This document shows positions 1-8,513 of a DNA stretch of 64,000 nt, one piece after another. Numbering within the stretch: position 1 is the first letter of the stretch; each line of letters opens with the position of its first letter. Made by a program: the position numbers and the translations under genes. Under the pieces are notes generated by a model. The model was not told where the DNA came from. It made no database searches and saw nothing but the letters and a program-made list of their open reading frames with translations. Origin of the DNA: an uncultured Acidobacteriaceae bacterium (GTDB lineage Bacteria > Acidobacteriota > Terriglobia > Terriglobales > Acidobacteriaceae); NCBI GenBank assembly GCA_937879855.1, contig CALFMO010000006.1, positions 434,001 through 498,000 on the forward strand, written 5' to 3'.

Positions 1-138
1 CGTTGTCGGGCGATCATAAGAGCTGTGCGGCTGGGTTCATTCGGCTTCATGTCGAGGTCTCCGTTCTCATCAATAGCAATAGCTGATCGCACGGGCTGTC
101 GTATGCGCATCTGCCGCCGTTAGGATTCTTAAGGTTTG

Positions 139-166
139 GCTAAGAGCTAGAAGCTAGCAGCTAGCC
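139..166. repeat. Heptamer tandem array, GCTANNN type (single arm)
   Basis: Four consecutive 7-bp units read GCTAAGA, GCTAGAA, GCTAGCA, GCTAGCC, upstream of the MFS gene. They match the units near 50.2 and 56.8 kb. No inverted partner array is visible between this point and the window edge. Confidence 0.75.
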
Positions 167-240
167 GCCACCTTCGTGCTACTCTTCTCTGCTCGTAAAT
201 TCCGGGAGTTCAATCTGCTCAGAAACAGAAAAGAGCGCTG

Positions 241-1593
241 ATGGCCGAAACTCTCCGTCCTGAGCCCAGCCGTCCCTTCCGCTGGCTGGTGCTGATCTTC
301 GTCAGCCTCACGATGTTCGGCAATTACTACGTCTACGACTGCATCGGGCCCATCGCGGATTTACTCACCAAGCAGCTCGGCTTCTCCGATTCCAATATTG
401 GACTCCTGCAGGCGATTTACAGCATTCCAAACGTTTTCATGGTGCTCATCGGCGGCTATATCGTCGACCGCATCGGCGTCCGCAAGGCCCTGCTCATTTT
501 TGGCGCGCTCTGCTTCCTCGGATCAGTGGTCACAGTTTTGTCGCCGACCCTGGCTGTAATGGCGGCAGGCAGGCTAATCTTCGGCCTGGGTGCGGAATCG
601 CTGATCGTATGCGTAACGACCGCCGTCGCGAAATGGTTTCGCGGCAAGGAACTAAGCTTCGCCTTCGGCATCAACCTGATGATCTCGCGTGCGGGAACAC
701 TGATGGCGCAGCAGTCCCCTTCCTGGGCGGGATTTGCCTACAACTACTGGCGCAATCCCCTGCTCATCTCCATTGGTTTCGGCGCTCTCTGCATCGTCGG
801 AGCAATCATCTACTGGGCGCTCGAGGTTTACGCTGAGAAACGCTATCAGGTCGGCCCCGCCGGAGCCACCGACAAGGTCGTCTTCAAAGACATTAAAGCA
901 TTCGGGCTCTCATACTGGTACATCGTCGCGCTGTGCGTCACGTTTTATTCCGGCATCTTTCCCTTCGAAACCTTCGCCTACAAATTCTTCATGGACGCAC
1001 ATCACGTCACCCGCGAGGCCGGCGGCGACCTGGTAGGCATGCTTACTCTTTTCACTATGTTCGGCACACCCACCTTCGGCTTATTTGTCGACAAACTGGG
1101 TAAGCGAGCGCTGCTGATGATGTTGGGCTCGCTCCTGTTAATTCCGGTTTACCTGATGATGGCCTACTTGCGATCGGCCAATTACATCACCGTCCACTTA
1201 CCTTCTTCGGCCGATGGCCACTTCTCACTGGTCGCCCATCATCTGCCGCCTATTCTGTTACTCACCATGGCTATGATGGGAGTCGCGTTCTCGCTGATTC
1301 CTGCGGTCATGTGGCCATCGGTCGCTTATCTGGTCGACCAATCCAAGCTGGGAACGGCCTACGGACTGATGACCATGATCCAGAACATTGGCCTGGCGGG
1401 ATTCAACCTGGTGATAGGCTGGGCGAACGATTACCGCCAGGCTGGCCCCGAGAATCCCAGCGGCTACAACCTCGGCATGTGGATTTTTTCGATCTTGGGA
1501 TTTCTCGGTCTGACGTTTGCTTTCCTGCTCCGGCAGCGCGAACTGGGCCCGCATGGCCACGGATTGGAGACCATCACCACTGCACAAAAATGA
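241..1593 (+). CDS. MFS transporter, substrate unknown
   Basis: A 450-residue inner-membrane carrier of the major facilitator superfamily. Hydrophobic segments are spaced as expected for about 12 helices, and the loop after helix 2 carries an MFS motif A (GGYIVDRIGVRK, residues 71-82). Length is normal for MFS. A long loop at about residues 308-335 splits the C-terminal half. The ATG is preceded by a weak purine stretch (AGAAAAGAG). It stands alone, followed after about 270 bp by the ECF sigma gene, so the context gives no substrate. Family call is firm; function is open. Confidence 0.85.
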   Translation: MAETLRPEPSRPFRWLVLIFVSLTMFGNYYVYDCIGPIADLLTKQLGFSDSNIGLLQAIYSIPNVFMVLIGGYIVDRIGVRKALLIFGALCFLGSVVTVLSPTLAVMAAGRLIFGLGAESLIVCVTTAVAKWFRGKELSFAFGINLMISRAGTLMAQQSPSWAGFAYNYWRNPLLISIGFGALCIVGAIIYWALEVYAEKRYQVGPAGATDKVVFKDIKAFGLSYWYIVALCVTFYSGIFPFETFAYKFFMDAHHVTREAGGDLVGMLTLFTMFGTPTFGLFVDKLGKRALLMMLGSLLLIPVYLMMAYLRSANYITVHLPSSADGHFSLVAHHLPPILLLTMAMMGVAFSLIPAVMWPSVAYLVDQSKLGTAYGLMTMIQNIGLAGFNLVIGWANDYRQAGPENPSGYNLGMWIFSILGFLGLTFAFLLRQRELGPHGHGLETITTAQK

Positions 1594-1863
1594 CTCTTTG
1601 GCTTTGGCAAATTTCCCAATTTCCGAAGATTGCAACTCTAAATTTGGAATCGGGTTTATAACGACAATAACCCCTGCGTTCAACCCTGAGCAAGCAAAGG
1701 ATTTCTGGAGGCGGACCCGTTCATCGTAAAATCCCAAGTTCGGTAGAATGGCTCTGATATTCTGAATACAGACATTACCTTAGTTCCGCAGCAGGCTGCC
1801 CGCAAGCCATACAACGCAAAGATAGTTAGCCGCATCTCACGGGGTGCGGCCGGAAAAGGCAAC

Positions 1864-2463
1864 TTGACCGACCTAGCACAGCGACAGGGCAACGACTCGA
1901 ACGAAGCCGAGCTGATCGAAAAGGCCAAGCAAGGGGATGCCGAGGCGTTCCAGGCTCTTTACGACAAGCACAAGCGACGCGTCTACTCGCTCTGCCTGCG
2001 CATGACGGCGAATACCGCTGAAGCTGAGGATCTGACTCAGGAAGCGTTCCTGCAGCTCTATCGTAAGATTGGGACGTTTCGCGGCGAATCGGCATTTTCG
2101 ACTTGGCTGCATCGCCTGTCGGTAAATGTGGTGCTGATGCACCTCAGAAGAAAAAGCCTGCCGGTGGTTTCGCTCGAAGAAACCACACAGGCTGGCGAAG
2201 AAGATACGCCAAAGAAAGACTTCGGGGCTGAAGATTTGGCGTTGGCCGGATCGATTGACCGGCTGCAGTTACAACGGGCAGTCGATGACCTCCCTCCCGG
2301 CTACCGCACGATTTTTGTCCTGCATGACGTTGAAGGTTACGAGCATAATGAGATCGCGACCATCGTGGGTTGCTCCATCGGCAACAGCAAATCGCAGTTG
2401 CATAAGGCTCGGATGAAATTGCGGGATCTGCTCAAAATGAATCGAGCCGAAAAAGCATCGTGA
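1864..2463 (+). CDS. ECF-type RNA polymerase sigma-70 factor
   Basis: A 199-residue alternative sigma factor. Region 2 spans about residues 28-97 (DLTQEAFLQLYRKIGTFRGE, then STWLHRLSVNVVLMHLRRK) and region 4 about 136-187 (LPPGYRTIFVLHDVEGYEHN and a helix-turn-helix). Region 3 is absent, as in ECF factors. The start is a TTG giving MTDLAQ; no better in-frame ATG precedes region 2. The next gene encodes a membrane protein with an anti-sigma zinc motif, and a DUF4097 protein follows, an arrangement typical of an envelope-stress module. I infer that the next gene holds this factor inactive at the membrane. Confidence 0.92.
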   Translation: MTDLAQRQGNDSNEAELIEKAKQGDAEAFQALYDKHKRRVYSLCLRMTANTAEAEDLTQEAFLQLYRKIGTFRGESAFSTWLHRLSVNVVLMHLRRKSLPVVSLEETTQAGEEDTPKKDFGAEDLALAGSIDRLQLQRAVDDLPPGYRTIFVLHDVEGYEHNEIATIVGCSIGNSKSQLHKARMKLRDLLKMNRAEKAS

Positions 2464-2619
2464 GCAGCAGTACGCTGGACGCAAGATAGGCATCTAAGGG
2501 TTATACGTTAGACGTGAGCCGGCGCAGACTGGACACGGCAGTACTTTAGCTGCGGCGTGAGCTGCCAGCTGATTTCCATTGGCAATACCTGATGCGGACA
2601 GAGGCTTGGGGAGAGCGGA

Positions 2620-3246
2620 ATGAATTGCGTTGAGTTGCAAGCCAGTCTGGCGGAGATCGAAGAGGGCAAGAGCCCCGAGCAGCGGGATCACCTTAAGACT
2701 TGTCCGGCGTGCGCGGCTTTAGTCACAGAATTGATTCTCATCGCCTCTACTGCAGTCGAACTGCGTGCGGTCGACGAACCTAGTCCCCGCGTGTGGAACG
2801 CTATCGAAGCTACCTTGCGGCAGGAGGGCGTGATTCGTCCCCAGCGCGCGAATCGATCCCTGTTGCCTTCGTTCAGCAGTCGCTGGGCTTGGGCGCGATG
2901 GGTAGTCCCTGCCGCCGCGGCCTTGCTCTTCACCGTGGGCCTCTATGTGCGTCAGCATTCGCTCTCCCATCAACTTGCTCGCAACACAGCCCAGGCGACA
3001 GTTGTTTCAGATATACAGATCGCGGGCCTCAACGACGAAGACTTGTTGCTGGAGATAGGAGAGCAGTCGCCCACCCTCAAGGCCCAGTACGCCGACAATC
3101 TTCGCCGTGTCAACCAGTACATTCAGGACGCGAAAAACGTAGTCGCAGACAACCCAAACGATGATGAGGCTCGCCGCTCGCTTATGGAGGCTTATCAGCA
3201 AAAGGCCATGCTTTTTGAGTTGGCAATGGATCGTTCTTTGCCATAA
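2620..3246 (+). CDS. Membrane anti-sigma factor with zinc-finger (ZAS/HC2-like) motif
   Basis: A 208-residue protein. The N-terminus has the anti-sigma zinc pattern H24-x3-C28-x2-C31, with a further Cys at position 3. One transmembrane helix lies near residues 93-110 and a C-terminal helical domain (to 208) would face the periplasm. This layout fits an ECF anti-sigma factor. It lies 156 bp downstream of the sigma gene on the same strand. The Asn/Asp/Glu-rich C-terminal part is a plausible sensor domain, but its signal is unknown. Confidence 0.82.
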   Translation: MNCVELQASLAEIEEGKSPEQRDHLKTCPACAALVTELILIASTAVELRAVDEPSPRVWNAIEATLRQEGVIRPQRANRSLLPSFSSRWAWARWVVPAAAALLFTVGLYVRQHSLSHQLARNTAQATVVSDIQIAGLNDEDLLLEIGEQSPTLKAQYADNLRRVNQYIQDAKNVVADNPNDDEARRSLMEAYQQKAMLFELAMDRSLP

Positions 3247-3310
3247 TGTTTAGCAATTCGCGGCCCGCCAGCCCAGCGCTGTGCGGACCAGGGGCATTCG
3301 GGGGAGTTGA

Positions 3311-4174
3311 ATGAGCGGTCGCACAATCCAACTGCTAGCAATCGGCGCCATGCTGGCGGGCACCGTGTTCGCCCAGAGTCATAAGGAATACCGCTTTAAT
3401 GTAGCGGCGAAAGCCGGAGTCTCTGTCAACAATCCCTACGGCTCAATCTCCGTCAAACCCTCCACCGGCAACGTGGTTGTAGTCAATGCCGTGCTCTACT
3501 CCGATAAAGTTGAAGTCGACCATGACTTGGCCGGCAATCGCGTCGAAATCCAGTCCCACCTGCTTCCGGGCGCAGACGCGCAGTCCGGGCGCGTTGACTA
3601 CGAAGTCCTCGTCCCCGCTGACGCCAGCGTCACCTTGCACTCCAGCACCGGTCCCCTGCGCGCCGAAAGGCTTCACGGGGATGTAACTCTGGAGGGCGCG
3701 GCCGCCACGGTTGAGATCCGCGACATTACCGGCGCCCACGTGCATGTAAAAACTCTGAATGGTCCCGTCACTCTCACTAATGTGCAGGAAGGCCATGTGG
3801 AAGTTGATTCCCTAAGCGGCGAAGTCACACTCAATGGTGTCACTGGACCTTTGGTCCAAGTGATCTCCACCAGCGGAAGCATCAAATACATTGGAGACTT
3901 TGGCGACCGCGGCGAATACCGCCTGACCAGCCACAGCGGCAACATCGAAGCCCTGGTCCCGGAAACAACTTCTGCCGATGTAAGCGCCCGCTCCGTGCGC
4001 GGTGAAGTCCACGACGATATCCCTCTTCAGCCCAGATCCCATACCTGGTTCGTCGTGAAAGAGGGCAGTGCCTTCTGGGGTACCATGGGCCGCGCGGCGG
4101 TCTCCTCCACCGTGGTCCTGCGCAGCTTCAGTGGTAAAATCCACCTCAGCAAACGCACCGCGAAATCACAATAA
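3311..4174 (+). CDS. DUF4097 family secreted beta-strand protein
   Basis: A 287-residue protein with a signal peptide (cleavage likely after VFAQ, residues 19-22) and then a run of short beta-strand repeats with G-[DN]-[VI] turns, e.g. LHGDVTLEGAAATVEIRDI. This is the pattern of DUF4097/DUF4098 beta-solenoid proteins. The family is often encoded next to ECF sigma/anti-sigma pairs, as here, 64 bp after the anti-sigma gene. Biochemical role is unknown; location is probably periplasmic or outer-membrane associated. Confidence 0.78.
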   Translation: MSGRTIQLLAIGAMLAGTVFAQSHKEYRFNVAAKAGVSVNNPYGSISVKPSTGNVVVVNAVLYSDKVEVDHDLAGNRVEIQSHLLPGADAQSGRVDYEVLVPADASVTLHSSTGPLRAERLHGDVTLEGAAATVEIRDITGAHVHVKTLNGPVTLTNVQEGHVEVDSLSGEVTLNGVTGPLVQVISTSGSIKYIGDFGDRGEYRLTSHSGNIEALVPETTSADVSARSVRGEVHDDIPLQPRSHTWFVVKEGSAFWGTMGRAAVSSTVVLRSFSGKIHLSKRTAKSQ

Positions 4175-4267
4175 TCGCTTCTGGTCGTTGAGGCGTCGCT
4201 TTCAACGTTTCTCCGTCCGTGTAAGTGTTCGTAGAAACGTTGTTCGCAACGTCCTCGCTCTGTCCAA

Positions 4268-4969
4268 GTGCACCCAGAGGCTTGGCAATTAACTTTGACC
4301 AACGTTTCCGGCAAAACGGCTGGCGCAACGGCAACGGGTGCGAAGGCGCGCAAGCGGGGGCGGTCCAAGGCGCCGTCGACCGCGCCGCGTGGTCTTTGCG
4401 GCAACTCGGTTTTTCTGGTCGGTTTCATGGGGGCCGGAAAAAGCACGGTAGGCCGTGCCTTGGGACGGCTGCTGAATTGGACCTTTGAAGATCTCGATGA
4501 CCGCATCGCAACGCGGGAGGGCCGCTCGGTAGCCGAAATTTTTCGCGATTCAGGAGAATCCGAATTTCGCCGGGCCGAACACGCCGCCTTGCAACAGCTG
4601 CTCGCAGAGTTACGCGGCGGAATCGTCAGGATCATTGCCTTAGGCGGCGGAACCTTCGCGCAAGAGCAGAATCATAAGGCGATCCTGGCCAGCGGCGTCC
4701 GCACAATTTTTTTAGATGCGCCGCTGCCCGAACTTTGGCAGCGTTGCGCCCGGCAAACCGCCTTGGAGGTCAAGCGCCCGCTGCAGACCAGCGAAACTCA
4801 GTTTCGCGAACTGCACCAGAAGCGGTTGCCGTTTTACCGGACAGCATCGCTGCGCTTTGACACTTCCGGCAAACAGGCGGAAGCGGTAGCCGCCGAAATT
4901 GCCGAAAAGCTGGAAGAACTCGGCCTGAAGAAAATCACGATTCGCGCCGAACAAGGAGAAGACGAGTGA
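4268..4969 (+). CDS. aroK: Shikimate kinase with basic N-terminal extension
   Basis: Phosphorylates shikimate to shikimate-3-phosphate in the chorismate pathway, in the cytoplasm. Visible motifs: Walker A GFMGAGKST (52-60), shikimate-binding DLDD (75-78) with FRRAE (100-104), and GGG (126-128); the lid Arg region is present (KRP near 163). The family is usually about 170-180 residues; here a Lys/Arg/Thr/Ala-rich stretch of about 45 residues precedes the kinase core. The start is uncertain: GTG at 4268, or TTG at 4295, which shortens the tail by nine residues but does not remove it. The stop overlaps the next gene's GTG by 4 bp, implying translational coupling. Confidence 0.88.
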   Translation: MHPEAWQLTLTNVSGKTAGATATGAKARKRGRSKAPSTAPRGLCGNSVFLVGFMGAGKSTVGRALGRLLNWTFEDLDDRIATREGRSVAEIFRDSGESEFRRAEHAALQQLLAELRGGIVRIIALGGGTFAQEQNHKAILASGVRTIFLDAPLPELWQRCARQTALEVKRPLQTSETQFRELHQKRLPFYRTASLRFDTSGKQAEAVAAEIAEKLEELGLKKITIRAEQGEDE

Positions 4970-5736
4970 AGTTTGCAATCCGAATGCGCCCTGCTGCGGC
5001 GCTCCTGTTGGCTTTGTCCCTCGCGGCCTTCCTCGCCGCCGATGCGGCCGACAAGGACAAAAAAGACAAGACGAAAGCCTCGGCTCTCGAGACCGTAGAC
5101 TCCGGTTCGTTCGGCGTCTTCATCAAAGGCCAGCGCGTCGCCACCGAGAGCTTCAAGATCGAGCAGCAAAGCGGCATCAGCATGATTAAGTCGCAATTCA
5201 AGGCAACTGTCGGTGCCGATTCCGCCACTCAGAAGTCGGAACTCAATATGACCCCCACCGGTGAGTTGCTTCGTTACGAATGGAGCCAGGACTCCGGCGG
5301 CTCCTTGAGCGTCTTTCCCAGCAATGATTTCCTGATGGAGAAAATGACCGCCACCGGCACCGGCAAGCCCGCCGAACAGCCCTTTCTGATGCCCAGCACC
5401 ACCGCGATTCTCGACAACAATTTCTTTGTGCATCGCGAAGTGCTCGCGTGGCGATACCTGGGCGCCGCCTGCCGCCCCGAGGGTGGAAGCCTCAAATGCC
5501 AGCAGGGCGCCGCGCAGTTCGGCGCGCTCGTCCCGCAGGACCATATTTCGATCAGTGTCCAAATGGAACTGGTGGGCAAAGAAAAAATCACGGTCCGTGG
5601 CGCCGAGCGCGAATTGCTTCGCCTCAACCTGACCGGAGAAAATTTGGATTGGGCCCTGTGGGTGGACGATCGCGACCATTTCAAACTTATACAAGTGGCG
5701 ATTCCTGCCGATAATACCGAAGTGATCCGGGACTAA
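4966..5736 (+). CDS. Secreted protein of unknown function
   Basis: A 256-residue protein that I cannot assign. It has an N-terminal signal peptide (charged start, then LLLALSLAAFLAADA), a short Lys/Asp-rich linker (DKDKKDKTK, about residues 29-37), and a domain predicted to be mostly beta-strand that ends in IPADNTEVIRD. Two Cys residues near 168-178 might pair in the periplasm. The GTG start overlaps the shikimate kinase stop (GTGA), so the two are probably cotranscribed. Nothing in the sequence links it to shikimate metabolism. Confidence 0.7.
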   Translation: MKFAIRMRPAAALLLALSLAAFLAADAADKDKKDKTKASALETVDSGSFGVFIKGQRVATESFKIEQQSGISMIKSQFKATVGADSATQKSELNMTPTGELLRYEWSQDSGGSLSVFPSNDFLMEKMTATGTGKPAEQPFLMPSTTAILDNNFFVHREVLAWRYLGAACRPEGGSLKCQQGAAQFGALVPQDHISISVQMELVGKEKITVRGAERELLRLNLTGENLDWALWVDDRDHFKLIQVAIPADNTEVIRD

Positions 5737-5783
5737 GGGGTGCCTGCCCGGCGGCAGAATCGAGACACGCACTGGAAAACTTA

Positions 5784-6872
5784 TTGCTGCTCACTGATTC
5801 ACGTACGGCGCGGGTTCTGGTCACGGTGCTTCTGTTTGCGCTGGGGCTCGGCTTTCTTTATGTGGCCCGCGAAACTCTGATCGCCTTTCTCTTCGCCATC
5901 TTCTTTGCCTACCTGATGAGCCCGCTGGTAAATCGGCTGGAAACCTTGCTGCGCGGCCGCGTGCGCGCCATCGCCGTGATCTACAGTCTGCTCCTGGTTC
6001 TAGTCGTGGTCTTCTTTGTGTTGGTCGGCCCCAAGGTGACGCGGGAGGGCGCGAAGCTTGGTCAGTCCCTGCCCGCCCTGCTCGCTCAACTCAGCTCCGG
6101 ACAACTGGCGAGCCAACTAGGCGCCGAACACGGCTGGAACCAGCGGTATACCGATCTGGCACAGGCCTTCCTGGTCAGCCACAGTGACGACATTACTCAG
6201 TTGGCGCAACGCGTCGGCTTGCGAGTTGCAGAAGTCGCCAAGCAAGCTTGGCTGTTTTTTGTTGTGCCTCTGCTTTCCATCTTCTTCCTCAAAGACGGCC
6301 GCGCCTTCAGTGACTTCCTGCTCGCCGCGATTCAGTCTCGCCCGCAGCGCGAGTTCCTGGAAAACGTGCTCAACGATCTCAACCAGATGCTCGCCCATTT
6401 CATCCGCGCCCAACTGACTTTGGCCGCCTTGACGTTGGTGATGTACTCGGCGTTTCTTGGCATCATGCGTGTTCCCTATGCATTAGTTTTGGGCACCATG
6501 GGAGGACTTCTGGAATTCATTCCCGTAGTCGGCCCGCTCGCCGCCGCCCTGGTCATCGTGAGCGTGGCGCTGCTGATGAGCTATAAGCACTGGCTCATCC
6601 TCGTCATCTTTCTCGGAATCTGGCGCTTGATTCAGGACTACGTTTCTTCCCCACGCATCATGGGCGAAAGCATGGAACTTCATCCCCTAGCCGCCATCTT
6701 CGGCGTCATGGCCGGAGGCGAAGTCGCAGGCATCCTGGGAATCTATCTCTCCATCCCGGTGATGGCCGGCCTCCGCATCATCTTCCGCCGCTGGCGCCTT
6801 TACACCGAAAAGAAAAAGTTCGGCCCTCTCACCGAATACCCCTTCCGCGCCCAAGAAACCCACCGCCCCTAA
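5784..6872 (+). CDS. AI-2E family (PerM-like) transporter
   Basis: A 362-residue polytopic membrane protein with about eight hydrophobic segments and the layout of the AI-2E/PerM family: an N-terminal helix pair with FAIFFAYLMSPLVNRLE, a central soluble stretch (about 85-145), and a C-terminal block with GGLLEFIPVVGP and the PRIMG motif near residue 293. Members export autoinducer-2 or act as ion/proton antiporters; the substrate cannot be read here. It starts at TTG 5784, 47 bp after the previous stop. Confidence 0.88.
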   Translation: MLLTDSRTARVLVTVLLFALGLGFLYVARETLIAFLFAIFFAYLMSPLVNRLETLLRGRVRAIAVIYSLLLVLVVVFFVLVGPKVTREGAKLGQSLPALLAQLSSGQLASQLGAEHGWNQRYTDLAQAFLVSHSDDITQLAQRVGLRVAEVAKQAWLFFVVPLLSIFFLKDGRAFSDFLLAAIQSRPQREFLENVLNDLNQMLAHFIRAQLTLAALTLVMYSAFLGIMRVPYALVLGTMGGLLEFIPVVGPLAAALVIVSVALLMSYKHWLILVIFLGIWRLIQDYVSSPRIMGESMELHPLAAIFGVMAGGEVAGILGIYLSIPVMAGLRIIFRRWRLYTEKKKFGPLTEYPFRAQETHRP

Positions 6873-6876
6873 AGTA

Positions 6877-6920
6877 TGTATGGCGCGGGCGCCCCCCGCG
6901 AAGGCGCACGATCCCTAACA
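6877..6920. repeat. GC-rich palindromic fragment
   Basis: Contains GGCGCGGGCGCC followed by CCCGCGAAGGCGC immediately after the AI-2E gene stop. It resembles one arm of the inverted repeat at 55929-56001. There is no T-run, so it is not a standard intrinsic terminator. Confidence 0.45.
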
Positions 6921-6994
6921 GGAAGATAGAAATCACCGTTGATGTTGGTGGAAACTTAGCTTTGGGAAATAGCCGTCCAAATCCGGACCGCTCC

Positions 6995-7082
6995 AGCCGC
7001 GAAGCGGCGCAAGAATGCAGCCCACGGCGCAAGCCGAGGGTGCTTTGAAGAAATCGGACAAGCCCCGGAGGGGCGAAAGAAA
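6995..7082 (+). repeat. ~85-bp two-hairpin dispersed repeat, copy 1
   Basis: Module order: GCCGCGAAGCGGC palindrome, AAGAATGCAGCCCAC, GGCGCAAGCC palindrome, a variable linker, then AGCCCCGGAGGGGCGAAAG. It shares all conserved blocks with the copies at 8348-8432 (same orientation) and 19376-19463 (opposite orientation). No coding potential seen. Confidence 0.85.
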
Positions 7083-7139
7083 CTGAGACGCAACTTCCTC
7101 AACTTTCCCGGGAGCGTGTAGAAGTTCTCTGCCCCCGCC

Positions 7140-8165
7140 CTACTTCCCCGCCCCCGTCCCAGCCACTTTATCCACCGCAATCTTCCGCAAAAATTCCGCC
7201 GCCGCCTCCGGCAGCACCGTATTGATGAACATCCCCGACCCCAACTCAAACCCCGCCACCCGCGTCAACCGCGGAATCACGCTGACATACCAATGAAAGT
7301 GCCGCGCCCCGGCATACTCCGCCGGCCCGCTGCGCACCGTGAAATTCAAGTCCGGATTCTCCAGCCCCACATATATCTTCGCCAGCAAAGTCCGCAAGAC
7401 GCGCGCCAGGTCGACGACCTCCATCTCCGAAATGTCCCCAAAGCTGGCCATATGCCGCAACGGAAAAATGTGCGTAGCAAATGGCGTCGCCGACGCAAAT
7501 ACTTCCATCGCCACAAAGCGCTCGCTCTTGATCACAATCCTCGTCTGGTCTTCCACTTCGCGCTCCACCATGTGGCAGAACATGCATTCCCCCACATCGT
7601 CATAGTGGCGCAGCGCCTCATGCAGGCGGTGCCGCACCTGGCTCGGAATCACCGGCGTCGCAATCAGCTGCGAGTGCGGATGCTGTAGGCTCGCCCCTGC
7701 ATCCGCTCCATGGTTCTTGAAAATCGTGATGTGGTTCACCCGGTGGTCCATGCTCAGCGCGTTGTAGCGCTCTTTATAGACGCGCAAAATGCTGGCCACA
7801 TGTTCATCCGACAATAGCCCCATGTAGCGCGAGTGGTCCGGACTATCGATGATCACTTCATGAAAGCCGAATCCTTCAATGCGCCGCCGCAAATGCTGCA
7901 AGCTGCGCGTCGGCTGCGCCTCGCTTGACAAGGCCGCGAACTTGTTAGGAATCACCCGTACCGCCCACGGCTCGCCGCTTACCGGATACCGCAGCACCTC
8001 CGGCGGCGTCTTGCTCTCGTTGCCCGGACAAAATGGACAGCTCTCCACAAACGCCGGCACCGGTTCCGCCACTCGATGCGTGGCCAAGTCCTCAGGCCGC
8101 TTAGCTCGCTCCGTCGCAATGATCACCCATTCCTTAGTAAAAAAATTCTGCCGTAGTTCGGGCAT
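7140..8165 (-). CDS. galT: Galactose-1-phosphate uridylyltransferase
   Basis: Leloir pathway enzyme that transfers UMP between UDP-glucose and galactose-1-phosphate. The start at 8165 (MPELRQNFF) is chosen because GGAGGG sits just upstream and upstream codons are non-conserved; it gives 341 residues, the family norm. Zinc ligand motif CPFC (residues 43-46), a second CMFC motif, and the catalytic HPH (H162-P-H164, in HPHSQLIATP) are all visible. It is flanked on both sides by copies of the ~85-bp repeat. No other gal gene lies in the window. Confidence 0.93.
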   Translation of the reverse strand: MPELRQNFFTKEWVIIATERAKRPEDLATHRVAEPVPAFVESCPFCPGNESKTPPEVLRYPVSGEPWAVRVIPNKFAALSSEAQPTRSLQHLRRRIEGFGFHEVIIDSPDHSRYMGLLSDEHVASILRVYKERYNALSMDHRVNHITIFKNHGADAGASLQHPHSQLIATPVIPSQVRHRLHEALRHYDDVGECMFCHMVEREVEDQTRIVIKSERFVAMEVFASATPFATHIFPLRHMASFGDISEMEVVDLARVLRTLLAKIYVGLENPDLNFTVRSGPAEYAGARHFHWYVSVIPRLTRVAGFELGSGMFINTVLPEAAAEFLRKIAVDKVAGTGAGK

Positions 8166-8255
8166 GTGAATCCCTCCATATCCCCTATCGGCAGATGAAG
8201 ACAACCCCTGCAGTGAGATCATCTTGAAAAATCTGGGTGAGAGGACGACCCACCG

Positions 8256-8340
8256 AAAATGTGGGTGATACCCATCAAAATTGTGGGGGACACGTCGTCA
8301 AAATTGTGGGGCAACGCCTTCAAAATTGTGGGCGACACGC
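8256..8340. repeat. Imperfect ~22-bp tandem repeat, four units
   Basis: Units begin at 8256, 8277, 8300 and 8322 with lengths 21, 23, 22 and 19+. The conserved core is AAAATTGTGGG followed by G/C and ACAC or a variant and a closing TC. A degenerate fifth unit may lie just upstream (8226-8250). It sits between two divergent genes. Confidence 0.8.
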
Positions 8341-8347
8341 AGCCGCA

Positions 8348-8432
8348 AGCCGCGAAGCGGCGATAGAATGCAGCCCACGGCGCAAGCCGTGGGAGCGTGC
8401 CTGGACAGGCGCAAGCCCCGAAGGGGCGAAAG
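8348..8432 (+). repeat. ~85-bp two-hairpin dispersed repeat, copy 2
   Basis: Same blocks as copy 1: GCCGCGAAGCGGCG, AGAATGCAGCCCAC, GGCGCAAGCCGTGGG, and AGCCCCGAAGGGGCGAAAG. The second palindrome is better preserved than in copy 1. It directly abuts the 22-bp tandem repeat. Confidence 0.85.
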
Positions 8433-8493
8433 AGAAGCAACAGCACCGTCGAGGCTGGTCCCATTTCGGAACTCGGCCCCATCCCCCAACTGT

Positions 8494-8513
8494 TATAGAA
8501 TTCCAATTACTCT
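8494..8513 (+). promoter_or_regulatory. Putative -10 box and very short leader of asd
   Basis: TATAGA at 8494-8499 is 14 bp from the ATG at 8514, which would place the mRNA start about 8 nt before the start codon. No Shine-Dalgarno is visible. The -35 region is weak. Confidence 0.4.

Larger units (their letters stand above)
8166..8513. other. galT-asd divergent spacer (348 bp)
   Basis: Non-coding. From left to right it holds the galT Shine-Dalgarno, a 22-bp tandem repeat (8256-8340), copy 2 of the ~85-bp repeat (8348-8432), and a -10-like TATAGA at 8494-8499 in front of asd. Confidence 0.7.
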
